A DNA stretch of 64,000 nucleotides from Chrysomallon squamiferum (taxonomy: Eukaryota; Mollusca; Gastropoda; Neomphalida; Peltospiridae). The stretch lies in NCBI GenBank assembly GCA_012295275.1, contig CM022665.1:17853150-17917149 (forward strand). Reading direction: 5' to 3'. The position numbers and the translations under genes are program-made. How positions within the stretch are numbered: the stretch's first letter is position 1; each line of letters opens with the position of its first letter. Positions 48,935 through 61,870 of the stretch are shown piece by piece. The notes under the pieces are model-generated. The model did not search any database and had not been told where the DNA came from. It saw only the letters and a program-made list of their open reading frames with translations.

Positions 48935-49250
48935 AACACACTCTAAAGTACTGGTAATATAAGGAACAGTTGCAGTAGTAGTAGCAGTAATAAAACCAAA
49001 CACATCTCTAACAGTACTGGTAATACTAGGAACAGTTGCAGTAGTAGTAGCAGTAATAAAACCAAACACATCTCTAACAGTACTGGTAATACTAGGAACA
49101 GTTGCAGTAGTAGTAGCAGTAATAAAACCAAACACATCTCTAACAGTACTGGTAATACTAGGAACAGTTGCAGTAGTAGTAGCAGTAATAAAACCAAACA
49201 CATCTCTAACAGTACTGGTAATACTAGGAACAGTTGCAGTAGTAAGTCTG
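48935..49250. repeat. 66-bp minisatellite, about 4.5 copies
   Basis: The unit reads AGTACTGGTAATACTAGGAA, CAGTTGCAGTAGTAGTAGCA, GTAATAAAACCAAACACATC and TCTAAC. Copies are almost identical. Because 66 is divisible by three, it opens frames on the minus strand with a 22-residue repeat (VRDVFGFITATTTATVPSIT) that I regard as an artefact. Confidence 0.92.
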
Positions 49251-49720
49251 TTGTTGTAGTAGTAGTAATAATAAAAAAACTGAAACCATTTCTTATAATA
49301 ATAATAATAGTAACAGTACCAAGACACCTAGTAGTAGTTATAGTAGTTGTGGTGGTGGTAGTGGTAGTAGCAGCATAGTCATAGTAATAATAATAGTAGT
49401 AGTTGTTGTAATAATAATAAGTTCAAAACTATCTCTAATAATAATACTAATACAAATAGTAATAATACCAGCAGGCCTACTAATAGTAGTAGTAGTAGTA
49501 CCAATGAAAATAATAATAAAACTAAACCTATCTCCAATAATAATAATATTAGTAATTGTAATAGTAGTAATATTGGTAACAGTAATAATAAAAATATAAT
49601 GATAAACAACGACTGTAACAGCAGTAGTTATAGTAATTGTTGTAGTAGTTGTAATGTTGGTAGTAGTAGCAGCAGAGCAGGCAGTAGTGGCAATAATAAT
49701 AAAATCAAAATGTTCTCTAA
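49251..49720. repeat. TAG/AAT trinucleotide-rich tract
   Basis: Imperfect (AGT)n and (AAT)n runs with fragments of AACCTATCTCCAATAATAAT. It seems to continue the pattern of the 66-bp array in decayed form. Confidence 0.7.
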
Positions 49721-50099
49721 TAAAAAATATACAAGTAATAAAAAGTTAGATATTTTCTTTACAGAAGCTACAAAAACAAATTAAGGAATAAACAGCTGAA
49801 TATAAGTTGAATCATTAATATTGTATGTGTTTAAACAATAAAAACAGGAGAAGAAAATAATTTACATGAAAATTCTAAAACAGCTTTATCTTAAAAAAAA
49901 ACCTAAAAAAAAAACATTACTAGAATAAGAATATTAATTAATGAGATTTTACAAATCCTCTAAAAAAAAGACAATATGTTTATCTTTAAATACTGATGTG
50001 TTTAAATAACAAAAAGAGCAAACATAAATAATATTTTAGGAAATTATAAAGGACATTTCAAGTTAGTTATAATGACTACAAATGTTTTTGTTTTTCTAG

Positions 50100-50680
50100 T
50101 TAGACAAGATTAGAGGAATGAATGACCTACCTATACTGGAAATGTTTAAATATCAGGACTGAAACAAATCACAAATATTCAGACTTAGTAAAACAAGTCT
50201 GCTAAAACTGGCACCAGACATCAGCAATGACTTATATAACAACTGTTGTTTTTGAGAACACACACACAGTTTAAGTGGAAGATGTTAGCTCACAGAGATT
50301 GTCACAACTTAGCTCTGAACTAAACAACATCACAGGAATTATCTTTGCCAATTATCTGTTTGTGGTGGAAGACAAAGTATTTACAAGCAGCTGGATGCAT
50401 AAAAATACATCCACAGATCTCTAAGTAGCTTACTGTAAGTGGAAATTTCACTGTGTTTGATCTGTCAACACTGCAAGGCCCCTCTGTGAGTCTGTCTGTC
50501 AAGTTTACACTGCAGTGTCTACATATGCTGCCTGCTTGATGTTACAAATCAACTTCATGAATACAGCAGAGCTGCATTAAGCAGAATCCATGCATAAACA
50601 TCAAGATGATTTACTTAATTCTGAAGATGTCCAATGTTGCTAGAAGATTCTTTGTAAAATTATGGACTTGATTATAGTAC
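50100..50680. other. Complex-sequence island with short palindromes
   Basis: The longest non-repetitive, less AT-rich block in this part. It holds a perfect 12-base palindrome ACACTGCAGTGT (50507-50518), a near-palindrome GGATGCATAAAAATACATCC (50393-50412) and a RUNX-like TGTGGT. There is no supportable coding frame. It may be an enhancer or an unrecognised noncoding exon. Confidence 0.35.
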
Positions 50681-51825
50681 AAGAGACATAGGATTATGAA
50701 AACAACTAATATTGAAATTAACTAATATTTTGTTTTTCTACTGATTTTCTGTTGTATGTGTAAAGATACAGTTAGAGTAAACTAGAAATAAATATATATT
50801 TTTTTAAATATACAATACTAATATATATAGTAATACAATACTGAAATGAATATAATAACATGATACTAAAATACATATAATAATAAGATAATAAAACAAA
50901 TATAGCAATGAACTATATATAATAATACTATACTAAAATATATATAATAATATGATACAAAAACTAATCCTAGACATTAGAAGGATGCTATATGGCAAAT
51001 AAATGTTTATGATTTTTTAAATTTGTTTTTTAAATCCTTTCTACACATTTTTCTGACAACAACAACAACAAAATAATAACAATAACAATAAATTAACAAC
51101 AACAACAACAACAACAACAAAAAGTAACAGCAATAACAGCAATAATAAATAAATAAATAAATAAGAAAATATTATATAAGCAATCCAACATTAAAAAAAA
51201 ATCTATACATTAATTTACATGTTCATCCTTCAAATACTTCAGGTATACTCCTGATAAACCATTTACACTTCTAATGATAAACACCAGAGGATCAGAAAAA
51301 ACCCAAGATATATACTACATGCCAATCTTTTAAAAAATCATACATCCAATAAGCATAGTGACAAACCAAATATAAAGAAAAAATTATATAATCCTGAAAA
51401 ACTGAACTATATAGCTAAGCAATGATTTTAAAAAATAATTTAAAAAAACAACAAAGACATTTTTTTTTTTTTTATAAGTATAAAATTAAAATGGAAAATC
51501 TGTCATTATGTCCACCAGTCAGTGAGTGCAGTCTAGACAGATGCACTAACAAGTTTGTCATAAAACCAGTTTAATACACACCATATAACACGCTGCATAA
51601 TTACGCTTTGCTATTTTTACTGAATTATTAGTCTGACTACATCTCAGTATTAACAATTTATACCGTTCAAATATAATTCTGAGTTTCTTCATTTTTCTTT
51701 TGTTGGTGCTGCTGTTAAGATGGAATTCTTGCTCTTATCAAAAACTACTTATATCTTAGTTTTTGCTAGAGATTGTTTATGTTAATTATGCTGTCTGTTT
51801 CAAAAGACATACTTTAGAAATATGC
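50681..51825. other. AT-rich noncoding stretch
   Basis: No gene seen. ATATA/ATAATA sequence at 50780-50960 and (CAA)n runs near 51057-51120. Confidence 0.6.
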
Positions 51826-51829
51826 TAAA

Positions 51830-52090
51830 CTGGCTCACTTTTACTTCTCACTTTAACGTCTCACTTTTCCATCTCACTTTTCAAACTCACATTAACATCT
51901 CACTTTTACTTCTCAATTTAACATCTCACTTTTACTTCTCACTTTTACATCTGTCATCAACATCTCACTTTTACATATCACTTTAACATCTCACTTCATC
52001 TTACTTTTACATCTCACTTTAACAACTCACTTTTACTTCTCACTTTTACATCTCGCTTTTACTTCTCACTTTAACATGTCACTTTTCAGT
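51830..52090. repeat. Decayed short tandem repeat, unit about 15 bp
   Basis: Variants of ATCTCACTTTTACTTCTCAC and CTCACTTTAACAT repeated about seventeen times. Confidence 0.8.
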
Positions 52091-52479
52091 CTTGCTTTTA
52101 CAACCACACATTAACATTACCCCAGACTACGACTCTAAAACCATTCTTTCTACTTACCAGCCATTTTACACAGACCAAACAGAGATAAAGATTTAGTATG
52201 CAGCATACTAATACATAATCACAAAAATGACACAATGAAATGATAAACTGATTTCTTATTTCTCACAAAATAACTCATAAAAACCTGCTAAGGCAAAAGT
52301 ACATTTCATTTTCAGCAAATTGCTTTTGACTACAAACAATTTTCTGGATGAAAAGAGCTGTGGTAATTTGGCCTCATGTATTTAAATATTTAGCTTTTTG
52401 ACAGGCTTAGACTGCGGGTGATAACTTCACAGCATGATTCAAACTGAAGAGTGAATATTACCTAAATACACTTCCAGGG

Positions 52480-52870
52480 ATTCTTTTGTTTATCACTGCA
52501 CATCAATGTTTTCTAATAATAAAGTATGATGTAATAATAAAATTTAAGAGAATAATACCTAAATACATTTCAAAGCAATTCTTTTGTACTGCACACAAAT
52601 GTTTCATAATAAGAAAGTATGATGTAATATTAAAATTGAAGCATGGATATTACCTAAATACTCTTCCAAGTGATTCTTTTGTTTATTACTGAGTACCAAT
52701 GTTTTCTAATAATAAAGCATAACTGTTATGAAACAAGTCAGTTGTGTTTGTTACTGGACACCAGAGTTTTCTAATAATAAAGTATAACTATGATGTAACA
52801 AGTCAATTTGTTTGTGTCTGGACACCAATACTTTCTAATAATAAAGTATGATGTTATAAGTCCATGAAGA
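52480..52870. repeat. Tandem repeat, unit about 70-95 bp, four to five copies
   Basis: Shared cores CAATGTTTTCTAATAATAAA, GTATGATGTAATA and ATTACCTAAATAC-CTTCCA, ending in ATTCTTTTGTTTATTACTG. Confidence 0.8.
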
Positions 52871-52969
52871 AACATACAGATTGTTACTGCGTTTTTTTAC
52901 TGTGGACAAAAGATATTGACACCAGTGTGTTGTATTTCTTAATTAACATTTAACATGTGGTCATCTCTG

Positions 52970-53160
52970 CAATGACTGAGGTTTCAAACAGAACACCTTA
53001 AACAAAGATCCTTTGTCAAGCTTATTTAGCCCAGAGTCAGCCTGGGATCAAATCTAGTCAGTGGCAGATTGGGATATTTTCCCATTCCAATCAAAGCACA
53101 GTGGTAGTATATTAAATATCATGGTATGTACATCCTGTCTGCTAGAAAGCATATATTCAA
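52970..53160 (+). mobile_element. Decayed SINE with a mollusc-type central domain
   Basis: A B-box-like GGGATCAAATC (53044-53054) is followed by ATTGGGATATTTTCCCATTC, AGTATATTAAA and CATGGTATGTACATCCTGTC. These align, with substitutions, to the central domain of tRNA-derived SINEs that I recall as common in molluscs (core near TGGTATGTG-TATCCTGTCTG). The usual 3' continuation is lost, and the A box is not convincing. The match is from memory and not verified against a database. Confidence 0.6.
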
Positions 53161-53596
53161 ACATATTTCTGCTATGTGTTGAAAAAACGTTTATGAGAAG
53201 GCATATTTTTAAAGATATTTTTGCTGAATGTTGAAAAATATATTCATATAAAGAATGATAGAATTATTGTATATTTCACATCTGAAAGATAGTTTATTAC
53301 TATTAATTTGATATTATTGTGTAATTAAATAAAATGGGTTATCAAGAACAACTTGAAACAAATGTCAGACAATTTTCTGTAATAAATTACTTTATTCTCT
53401 TGATTAAAAATGAATATGTTTTTTTTTATTTATATACATATATTTGTTTATTTATTTGTTGATTTGTTTATATATTTATTTATTTATTTAAAATGATGAT
53501 ATATGAGAAAGAAAACCATTTATCCCACAATTTTCTGTATTAATCATTTCATAATTAGCTGCAATTTAAAAAAAATTATATAAATATATGTGTGTG

Positions 53597-53663
<67 letters not shown>

Positions 53664-54100
53664 TTATCTTCACGAAGAAGGTGAAAACTGGATTCACCCC
53701 AAGATAACAATCTAGACCAAAACTCCATTGTTCAAATATTGATTAACTAACATGACTTCAACCTTATTTAAGTACTCTGAAAAAAGGACATTTGCACTTC
53801 AGTGTAAAAACATCGTCAAAAGTGACATGAAAAAAATGAAACTGTTTTAACACTAACGCAGCATTTGTTGGTGAAAAACCAGAAACAATTTGCAGTTAAA
53901 AAATAAGATAAAAAAATGACTCAGTAAATGAAGCTGAAATTTAGTGGCAAAAAGATAACTGCTCTCAAGATGTCTCTTAATCAAATCTGCTTTTTTCCTT
54001 ACAAGACATAGTGACTGCATTTTTTACACAAAGTGAAACACAAGTCTATTCTGTAAGGGTCTGTATTAATACTGTCAGGAGGTGTTTCACTGTATTTCCA
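53161..54100. other. AT-rich noncoding stretch with (GA)n run
   Basis: No gene seen. It includes TATA dinucleotides and a pure (GA)n run at 53614-53661. Confidence 0.65.
53614..53661. repeat. (GA)n microsatellite
   Basis: About 24 uninterrupted GA units after a TATATA run. Confidence 0.95.
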
Positions 54101-54109
54101 ATGCACGTT

Positions 54110-56560
54110 TCTTCTATTATTATTTGTGTCCATACTGTCAGAGGCTATGTCAGTCAATGTGTCTCTTCTATTATTACTTGTGTCTGTACTGTCAGAGGCT
54201 ATGTCAGTCAATGTGTCTCTTCTATTATTACTTGTGTCTGTACTGTCAGAGGCTATGTCAGTCAGTGTGTCTCTTCTATTATTACTTGTGTCTGTACTGT
54301 CAGAGACTATGTCAGTCAATGTGTCTCTTCTATTATTACTTGTGTCCATACTGTCAGAGGCTATGTCAGTCAATGTGTCTCTTCTATTATTACTTGTGTC
54401 TGTACTGTCAGAGGCTATGTCAGTCAATGTGTCTCTTCTATTATTACTTGTGTCCATACTGTCAGAGGCTATGTCAGTCAATGTGTCTCTTCTATTATTA
54501 CTTGTGTCTGTACTGTCAGAGACTATGTCAGTCAATGTGTCTCTTCTATTATTACTTGTGTCCATACTGTCAGAGGCTATGTCAGTCAATGTGTCTCTTC
54601 TATTATTACTTGTGTCTGTACTGTCAGAGGTTATGTCAGGGAGTGTCTCTTCTGTTATTACTTGTGTCTGTACTGTCAGGGACTATGTCAGTCAATGTGT
54701 TTCTTCTATTATTACTTGTGTCCATACTGTCAGAGGCTATGTCAGTCAATGTGTCTCTTCTATTATTACTTGTGTCTGTACTGTCAGAGACTATGTCAGT
54801 CAATGTGTCTCTTCTATTATTACTTGTGTCCATACTGTCAGAGGCTATGTCAGTCAATGTGTTTCTTCTATTATTACTTGTGTCTGTACTGTCAGAGACT
54901 ATGTCAGTCAATATGTCTCTTCTATTATTACTTGTGTCTGTACTGTCAGAGACTATGTCAGTCAATGTGTCTCTTCTATTATTACTTGTGTCCATACTGT
55001 CAGAGGCTATGTCAGTCAATGTGTCTCTTCTATTATTACTTGTGTCCATACTGTCAGAGGCTATGTCAGTCGGTGTGTCTCTTCTATTATTACTTGTGTC
55101 TGTACTGTCAGAGACTATGTCAGTCAGTGTGTCTCTTCTATTATTACTTGTGTCCATACTGTCAGAGGCTATGTCAGTCAATGTGTCTCTTCTATTATTA
55201 CTTGTGTCTGTACTGTCAGAGGCTATGTCAGTCAATGTGTCTCTTCTATTATTACTTGTGTCTGTTGTGTCTGTATGTCTGTCAATGTGACTTGTGTCCA
55301 TACTGTCAGGGTCAGTCAATGTGTCTCTTCTATTATTACTTGTGTCTGTACTGTCAGAGGTTATGTCAGAGAGTGTCTCTTCTATTATTACTCTTGTGTC
55401 TGTACTGTCAGACTATGTGTTTCTTTTATTATTACTTGTCTGTACTGTCAGGGACTATGTCAGTCAATGTGTTTCTTCTATTATTACTTGTGTCTGTACT
55501 GTCAGAGACTATGTCAGTCAGTGTGTCTCTTCTATTATTACTTGTGTCCATACTGTCAGAGACTATGTCAGTCAGTGTGTCTCTTCTATTATTACTTGTG
55601 TCCATACTGTCAGAGGCTATGTCAGTCAATGTGTCTCTTCTATTATTACTTGTGTCTGTACTGTCAGAGACTATGCCAGTCAATGTGTCTCTTCTATTAT
55701 TACTTGTGTCTGTACTGTCAGAGACTATGTCAGTCAGTGTGTCTCTTCTATTATTACTCTTGTGTCTGTACTGTCAGACTATGTGTTTCTTTTATTATTA
55801 CTTGTCTGTACTGTCAGGGACTATGTCAGTCAATGTGTCTCTTCTATTATTACTTGTGTCTGTACTGTCAGAGACTATGTCAGTCAATGTGTCTCTTCTA
55901 TTATTACTTGTGTCTGTACTGTCAGAGACTATGTCAGTCAATGTGTCTCTTCTATTATTACTTGTGTCCATACTGTCAGAGGCTATGTCAGTCAATGTGT
56001 CTCTTCTATTATTACTTGTGTCTGTACTGTCAGAGGTTATGTCAGGGAGTGTCTCTTCTATTATTACTCTTGTGTCTGTACTGTCAGACTATGTGTTTCT
56101 TTTATTATTACTTGTCTGTACTGTCAGGGACTATGTCAGTCAATGTGTCTCTTCTATTATTACTTGTGTCTGTACTGTCAGAGACTATGTCAGTCAGTGT
56201 GTCTCTTGTATTATTACTTGTGTCTGTACTGTCAGAGGCTATGTCAATGAATGTCTCTTCTATTATTACTCTTGTGTCTGTACTGTCAGACTATGTGTTT
56301 CTTTTATTATTACTAGTCTGTACTGTCAGAGACTATGTCAGTCAGTGTGTCTCTTCTATTATTACTTGTGTCTGTACTGTCAGAGACTATGTCAGTCAGT
56401 GTGTCTCTTCTATTATTACTTGTGTCTGTACTGTCAGAGGCTATGTCAATGAATGTCTCTTCTATTATTACTCTTGTGTTTTGTACTGTCAGTCAATGTT
56501 TTTCTTTTACTACTATTTGTCTGTACTGTAAGAGGCTATGTCAGTGAATGTGTCTCTTCT
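54110..56560. repeat. 54-bp minisatellite array, about 46 copies
   Basis: The unit reads TCTGTACTGTCAGAGGCTAT, GTCAGTCAATGTGTCTCTTC, then TATTATTACTTGTG. Variants are TCTGTA or TCCATA, and GAGGCT, GAGACT or GGGACT. In the right half a composite of a shortened unit (GTCAGACTATGTGTTTCTTT) and a GTTATGTCAGGGAGTGTCTC unit returns several times (about 55360, 56040, 56240 and 56460), which is a higher-order pattern. Because 54 is eighteen codons and the unit has few stops, long frames stay open on both strands (over 800 codons on the plus strand). I interpret these as artefacts. Confidence 0.93.
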
Positions 56561-56682
56561 ATTAGTACATATTGTATCTATCAAATGAAGCATGATTTTT
56601 ATATATCTTAATTCTGTTTCTCTCTTTTTTATACATACAAACATACACACATACATATATACACATACATGCCCACACATTC

Positions 56683-56685
<3 letters not shown>

Positions 56686-56742
<57 letters not shown>
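56686..56742. repeat. (GT)n microsatellite
   Basis: About 28 uninterrupted GT units. CA-rich imperfect repeats follow at 56880-57020. Confidence 0.95.
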
Positions 56743-56744
<2 letters not shown>

Positions 56745-57079
56745 ATATATGGTTGTCCTGCTGGCCCATTGGTTTCACAAGGTTTGTGAGGTTGTGACAT
56801 CTTTGTTCTTCAAGCCAGAGTGTTATGGAATATTGTCTATGTGCAGAGTCTAAACAGACATATATAAAACAGAATATAGTCATACCTAAACAGACAGACA
56901 GACAGACACACACACACACACACGTAAACACACACAAGGACATATAGACAGACATACAGGCACACAAACACTGACACACATACATAAAGGACACATTGGT
57001 GCATGCACACACACATACAACCACACATCTGAACAAAATACATATCAAACTGTAATAAGTAGGACATACCCATCATGTA

Positions 57080-57370
57080 TTATTACAGATGAGACTGTCA
57101 CCACTTCACAGATTAATAAGTTTATTTTCATCCATCAGTCTGTCTCATACTTCAAATAACATATCTGATTTAATCACTTTAGAGAGACACCATACCAACA
57201 TTTCAAAACTTTTTCAACAATTTGAAACATTTCTGCAAAGTGGTTCTGAAGGCCATCCCCAAAGATTTGTGCATGAGAGAAAAATGAATCATTTAATTAT
57301 CACCGGACTTTCAAAATGGTGTCTGATTTCAGCAATGGAGAGAGAAAAATTGCCATGAGGTGAGCCAAAC
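57080..57370. other. Complex-sequence island
   Basis: Non-repetitive sequence with an 89-codon open frame on the plus strand (57089-57355) that shows no recognisable domain and no splice support. It may be regulatory. Confidence 0.3.
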
Positions 57371-59045
57371 GCTTCATCTATTAAGAATAAAATTACAATG
57401 TCATTACGGCAAAATGAACATTTATTATCTTTTGTAGATTAAACTGCGTAAATGTCTTTTGATTTTGATACCCTTGTGAAACTGATGTTTCATTAACACT
57501 GTTTGAAGAACTGCTGTGGGGAAAAACAAAGAAAATTATTTTGAAAATTAAATAAATGTTTATTATATGTATATATAGACAGATAGATAGATAAAAATAG
57601 ATATAGATATAGATATTGATATAGATTTATTTTTTATTTACTTATTTATTTATTTTTTTTAGAATTCAATTTTTGAAAAAGTATTGTTATTGTCAGCAAT
57701 AGTAGTAGTTGTTGTATTTTTTAAATTTTATGGATATGTTAGATTTCTTAAATTATTTTATTGGTAATAATTTTTTAATGGCTACTTTGATAATGCAGTT
57801 ATATTCCTGAATTTTATTATTAATTATTCACTTCTTTCTTTTCTAATTTATTATTATTATTATTATTGCTGTTATTAGTAGTAATAGTAGTATTTATATA
57901 TTAATTTTACACTGTGTGTGTATGTATGTGTGTGTTTCTATGTATACATAGTATGTATGTAAGTATGTATGTTATTTGCTTTGATGTCCTGCCTGAAACT
58001 CAGTTTATAAGATCATTGTAACATTTCTTATTTGGCAATCCATAACAAATTAATAAACATCATAAAACTGAGTCAAGAATGTGTATTCATGTTTATCCAT
58101 GTCCACAGCATCAGCAAATTACAGGGGCAGATCTACAATGCAACAGTCAAATCTGTATTTTCAGAAATGGAAGAGTCATTATAACAGTGATAAATATATC
58201 TGGCAAGATGAAAATTTAGTATTCTTAAAATTTGGAGAAAAAATAATAATTAAAAAGCTGCAAGAAGAGATAATGGTGAGTAAAACACTCCATTCACACA
58301 CACACACAAATTAATAATAATAATAATAACAACAACAACAACAATAATAATAATAATAAAAATAACAACAACAACAATAATAATAACAATAATAAAAACA
58401 ACAACAACAACAATAATAATAAATCATAATGCAAAGGAACAATTCCAAAATTTTAGAAGTAGGGTAGTCACAATTTTTTTTCAAGATGAAATATAATGAT
58501 TTTTTTAAAATATACAACTAATAACCGAAGAGATGGAAAAACAGATGATGGTAAACAAAAAGAAATAATCTGAAATGGAAAGGACAAAGCTAAAATACTG
58601 AAAGTTTGAAAGACACAGTGATATTATTAAAAACTGGATAATTATAATTAACAAATAAAAATGATAGAAAATGTTAAGCAAAAATAAAATAAAAGGAATT
58701 TGAAATAAAAGGAAACAAACAAACAAACAAAATAATAATAATTATAATAAATAAAAGCAAGATGCTAGGAGCAAAACTGAAATTTCTGAATTAGGTGAAA
58801 TTTCATTGTGATTGATGATAAAATATGTCTAATTATTTTTAAAACTGGATAACCAAAAACTGATAGAAATGGTACAGATGAGACAAAAATAATAAAAAAT
58901 AAATAATATTAATAAAAACATAATAGAAACATAATAAAAATAACATTAATAATATAATAAAAAAAAAATTCTATAATAATAATAATAATAAAATTTAAAA
59001 AAAACAAAAAAAACTGGAAAGATGTATAAAGGATACAAAGAAACC
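57371..59045. other. AT-rich noncoding stretch
   Basis: No gene seen. TAGA/TATA runs at 57570-57630, ATT runs at 57850-57880, and (AAT)n/(AAC)n runs at 58311-58425 that open Tyr/Cys frames on the minus strand. Confidence 0.6.
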
Positions 59046-59049
59046 CCAC

Positions 59050-59350
59050 CATATTGACACTAGTCTTGTCACGTTATTTAAGCCAGCATTATGTTTGAGT
59101 AGATAAAAGACAAATAAGAATTTATCAACACTGTTACAGAGCGTGATGGACAGATATTTTTACGCTTCAGAGATCACAAGTTTCTCTCTGGCTAACATTT
59201 TCAGCTATCCAGTTTTGCAGCCTTTTAGTCAAGGGAGTTAGTCATTTTTCAAGAACCCTCTGAATCTGTGATTATTTTCACTGGGGACAGCCCGTCAGAC
59301 TGAAGACAATTTGATAATACAGTCAGTTAATCACCAGGGCTGGAAGTTTA
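59050..59350. other. Complex-sequence island
   Basis: About 300 bases of balanced, non-repetitive sequence including CACTAGTCTTGTCACG, GAGCGTGATGGACAG and ACAGCCCGTCAGACTGAAG. No frame stays open. It is a candidate conserved noncoding element. Confidence 0.3.
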
Positions 59351-60265
59351 ATTTAAAATATATTTGTTTTTGTGAAGTTGGAAAATTGTTACTGGATGCA
59401 TCATTAAGTAATAACAACATGTTTTGTGTTATTTTATGTCTGATTATTGTTGTTGTTGTTATTATTATTAGTTGTTATTATTGTTGTTATTATTATTAGT
59501 TGTTATTATTGTTGTTATTATTGTTGTTGTCATTGTCTTTAATATTGGTATCATCATGATCATTATTATCACTACTATTGCTACTGTTTTGTTATTATAT
59601 ATATAGCTACTACTGTTACTTTTACTGATATTATTAAAAAATTTGTCTTATTACTGTTACTACTACTGCTCTTTTAATTATTGTTATATTATTACTATTA
59701 TAGTTGGGGGTTTTTGTTTTGTTTTTTGCTTTTTGCTGGGGTTTTCTTTGGTTTTAAATCATTTCACATTATTATTAATACAGAGATAAACACAATTAAA
59801 TGATTTATATAGTAAAAGGTAGCAGACAAAAAACACACACATACACTGATACACACAAATATGTACACAAACAAACAAATACACTCAAATATATACATAA
59901 ACACACAAATACAACTAAATAAATACTTTTTATTTATATAGAAAAAGAAATTAGCAGATGATATGAATATCACTGTTTCACAACAATATAATCAATTTTC
60001 ACCAGCAGTTATTGTCTTTGTAAAAACACACATCTTACATCAAGTACATCTTGAAGATCTAATTGAACTCTGCAGGATGTCCATCAATATGTCTGTCTGT
60101 CTGGCATTAATAAGTAAATGTGATAATACACACTGCTGATTTGGATGTAACATGATGGTTAAATAAATAAAAAACTGTCATGTGTAAGTAATTATGTTTA
60201 ATTATTATTGTTGTTGTTGTTTGTTTTTGTTATTATTTTGTTTTGTATTTTTATTTTTATTTATT

Positions 60266-60267
<2 letters not shown>

Positions 60268-60297
<30 letters not shown>
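60268..60297. repeat. poly(T) tract
   Basis: About 30 uninterrupted T, preceded by ATTTT repeats. Confidence 0.9.
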
Positions 60298-60298
<1 letters not shown>

Positions 60299-60749
60299 TA
60301 TGTAATAATTACATAATTAGTTTCTGATCTGCAATATGTAAATAATTCTTCTTTGTTTCAGTTCTGCAACAGCTGACAATATGTCACACATTTTTTTGCT
60401 ACAACATATGGATTTTTTACAGTAAATAAAATGAGAAAATTAATCTTTTGCAGCAGTTTGAGGTAGAGTTACAAAAAACTGTGACGTATCAGTGAACATT
60501 TCACACTGTTGAATGACTGATTTGTAAATAGCCATAATGTTTTTAAATAAAACTGTCAAATGTATGAATTAAGTTTACAGTATTATCTGCCAATGTATGA
60601 TTAATAATTGTATTCAGTACTGTCAAATGAATGAATTACATTTTTAATACTAGCTGCCAATATATGATAAACAAATGTATGTGCTGTCAAATGTATGAAT
60701 TGAATTTTATATAAGTATAGCTGACTGATGCATGAACCATATTATTATA

Positions 60750-61180
60750 ATAATTATCCTCAAAATTATTTGTCCAGTGTCTAATTTTTAATCAGAATTC
60801 TTAAAAAGATTTGTCCAATATCTAATTTTTAATCAGAATTTTTCTAAAGTCATAAACGTTGTTTGATTTTTAATCAGAATTTTTTAAGGTCTCTCCAATG
60901 TATAGTTTTTTTATCAGAATTTTTAAAGTCATATATGTTGTTTGATTTTTAAAAACATCTTTACAATGTTAAATTTTTATTCCCAACTTTTTAAAAGGTT
61001 ATTAATTGTCTCATTTTTAATCAGACATTTTTAAAGGTCTCTCCAATGTATAATTGTTTTATCAGAATTTTAAAATCATGTTATTTGATTTTTAATCAGA
61101 ATTTTTAAAAAGATCTGTCCAATATCTAATTTCTAATCAGATTTTTTTTAAAGTCATATATATTGTCTGAATTTCTTCAC
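60750..61180. repeat. Decayed tandem repeat, unit about 43 bp
   Basis: About ten copies of TTTTTAATCAGAATTTTTAA followed by AGATTTGTCCAATGTCTAA or AGTCATATATGTTGTTTGA. Confidence 0.75.
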
Positions 61181-61389
61181 CATTGTTTAATAGACAAATC
61201 TGTTGTCACATTTCCATGAAAATTGTTACAAAATGCCTTAAAAATATATATCTGGATTTCCAAACCCTGTCTTAATAATAACGATTCAACAAATCATAAA
61301 TAATATTACTATCTATGTGGGCAATCTATGACATGCATTCATCAAAGAATTGTTCAAGCATGCATCCTCCATACATAACTTCTGAAATT

Positions 61390-61870
61390 ACAAAACAGAA
61401 TGTAGCTGTCTCAGAAAGTGTTTACTTTATTCTGTGAATTGTTCAAGCCAGGGAATGTAGTTGTCACAGAAAAAGTCTGATTTATTCAATAAGCTGGGGA
61501 ACACAGATAACTCAAAAAGTATCTCCTTTCTTCAGTGAACTGTTCAAGATAGGGATCACAGCTGTTTCAGAAAGTGTCTACATCATGTAATAAGCTGTCC
61601 AAGAAAGGGACTGTGTTCAGAAAGTGTCTATTTTATTGAGTGAACTGTCTAAGACAGGGAATCAGAAATTTTTTTCATTTATTAACTGAGCCAAGAAACA
61701 TATTTAACTCTAAAAGTGTCTCCTTCATTCAGTGAACAGCCTAAGAAACTGTCTCTATTATTTAATGAGCTGTCCAAGACAGGGAATATATCTATGTCTG
61801 TTTTAACTCTGTGAGCCAGGGAACACAGTTAACTCTAAAAAGTGTCTCCTTCTTTCAGTGTGACTTTCTG
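61390..61870. repeat. Decayed tandem repeat, unit about 55 bp
   Basis: About eight copies of GAACTGTCCAAGACAGGGAA, CACAGTTAACTC and AGAAAGTGTCTCCTT-TTCAGT variants. This array is richer in G and C than most of the intergenic DNA. Confidence 0.78.

Noticed and set aside
48800-49327. 175-codon minus-strand frame with a 22-residue repeat
   Set aside because: It is produced by the 66-bp minisatellite and flanking trinucleotide repeats. A second overlapping frame is open for the same reason.
54011-56531. Open frames of about 800 codons on the plus strand, rich in Cys, Tyr, Leu and Val
   Set aside because: They arise because the 54-bp unit is a multiple of three and lacks stops in several frames at once, on both strands. 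There is no domain, splice or start-site support.
57089-57358. 89-codon plus-strand frame MRLSPLHRLISLF
   Set aside because: No recognisable domain, no conserved motif and no neighbouring exons. I kept the region only as a complex-sequence island.
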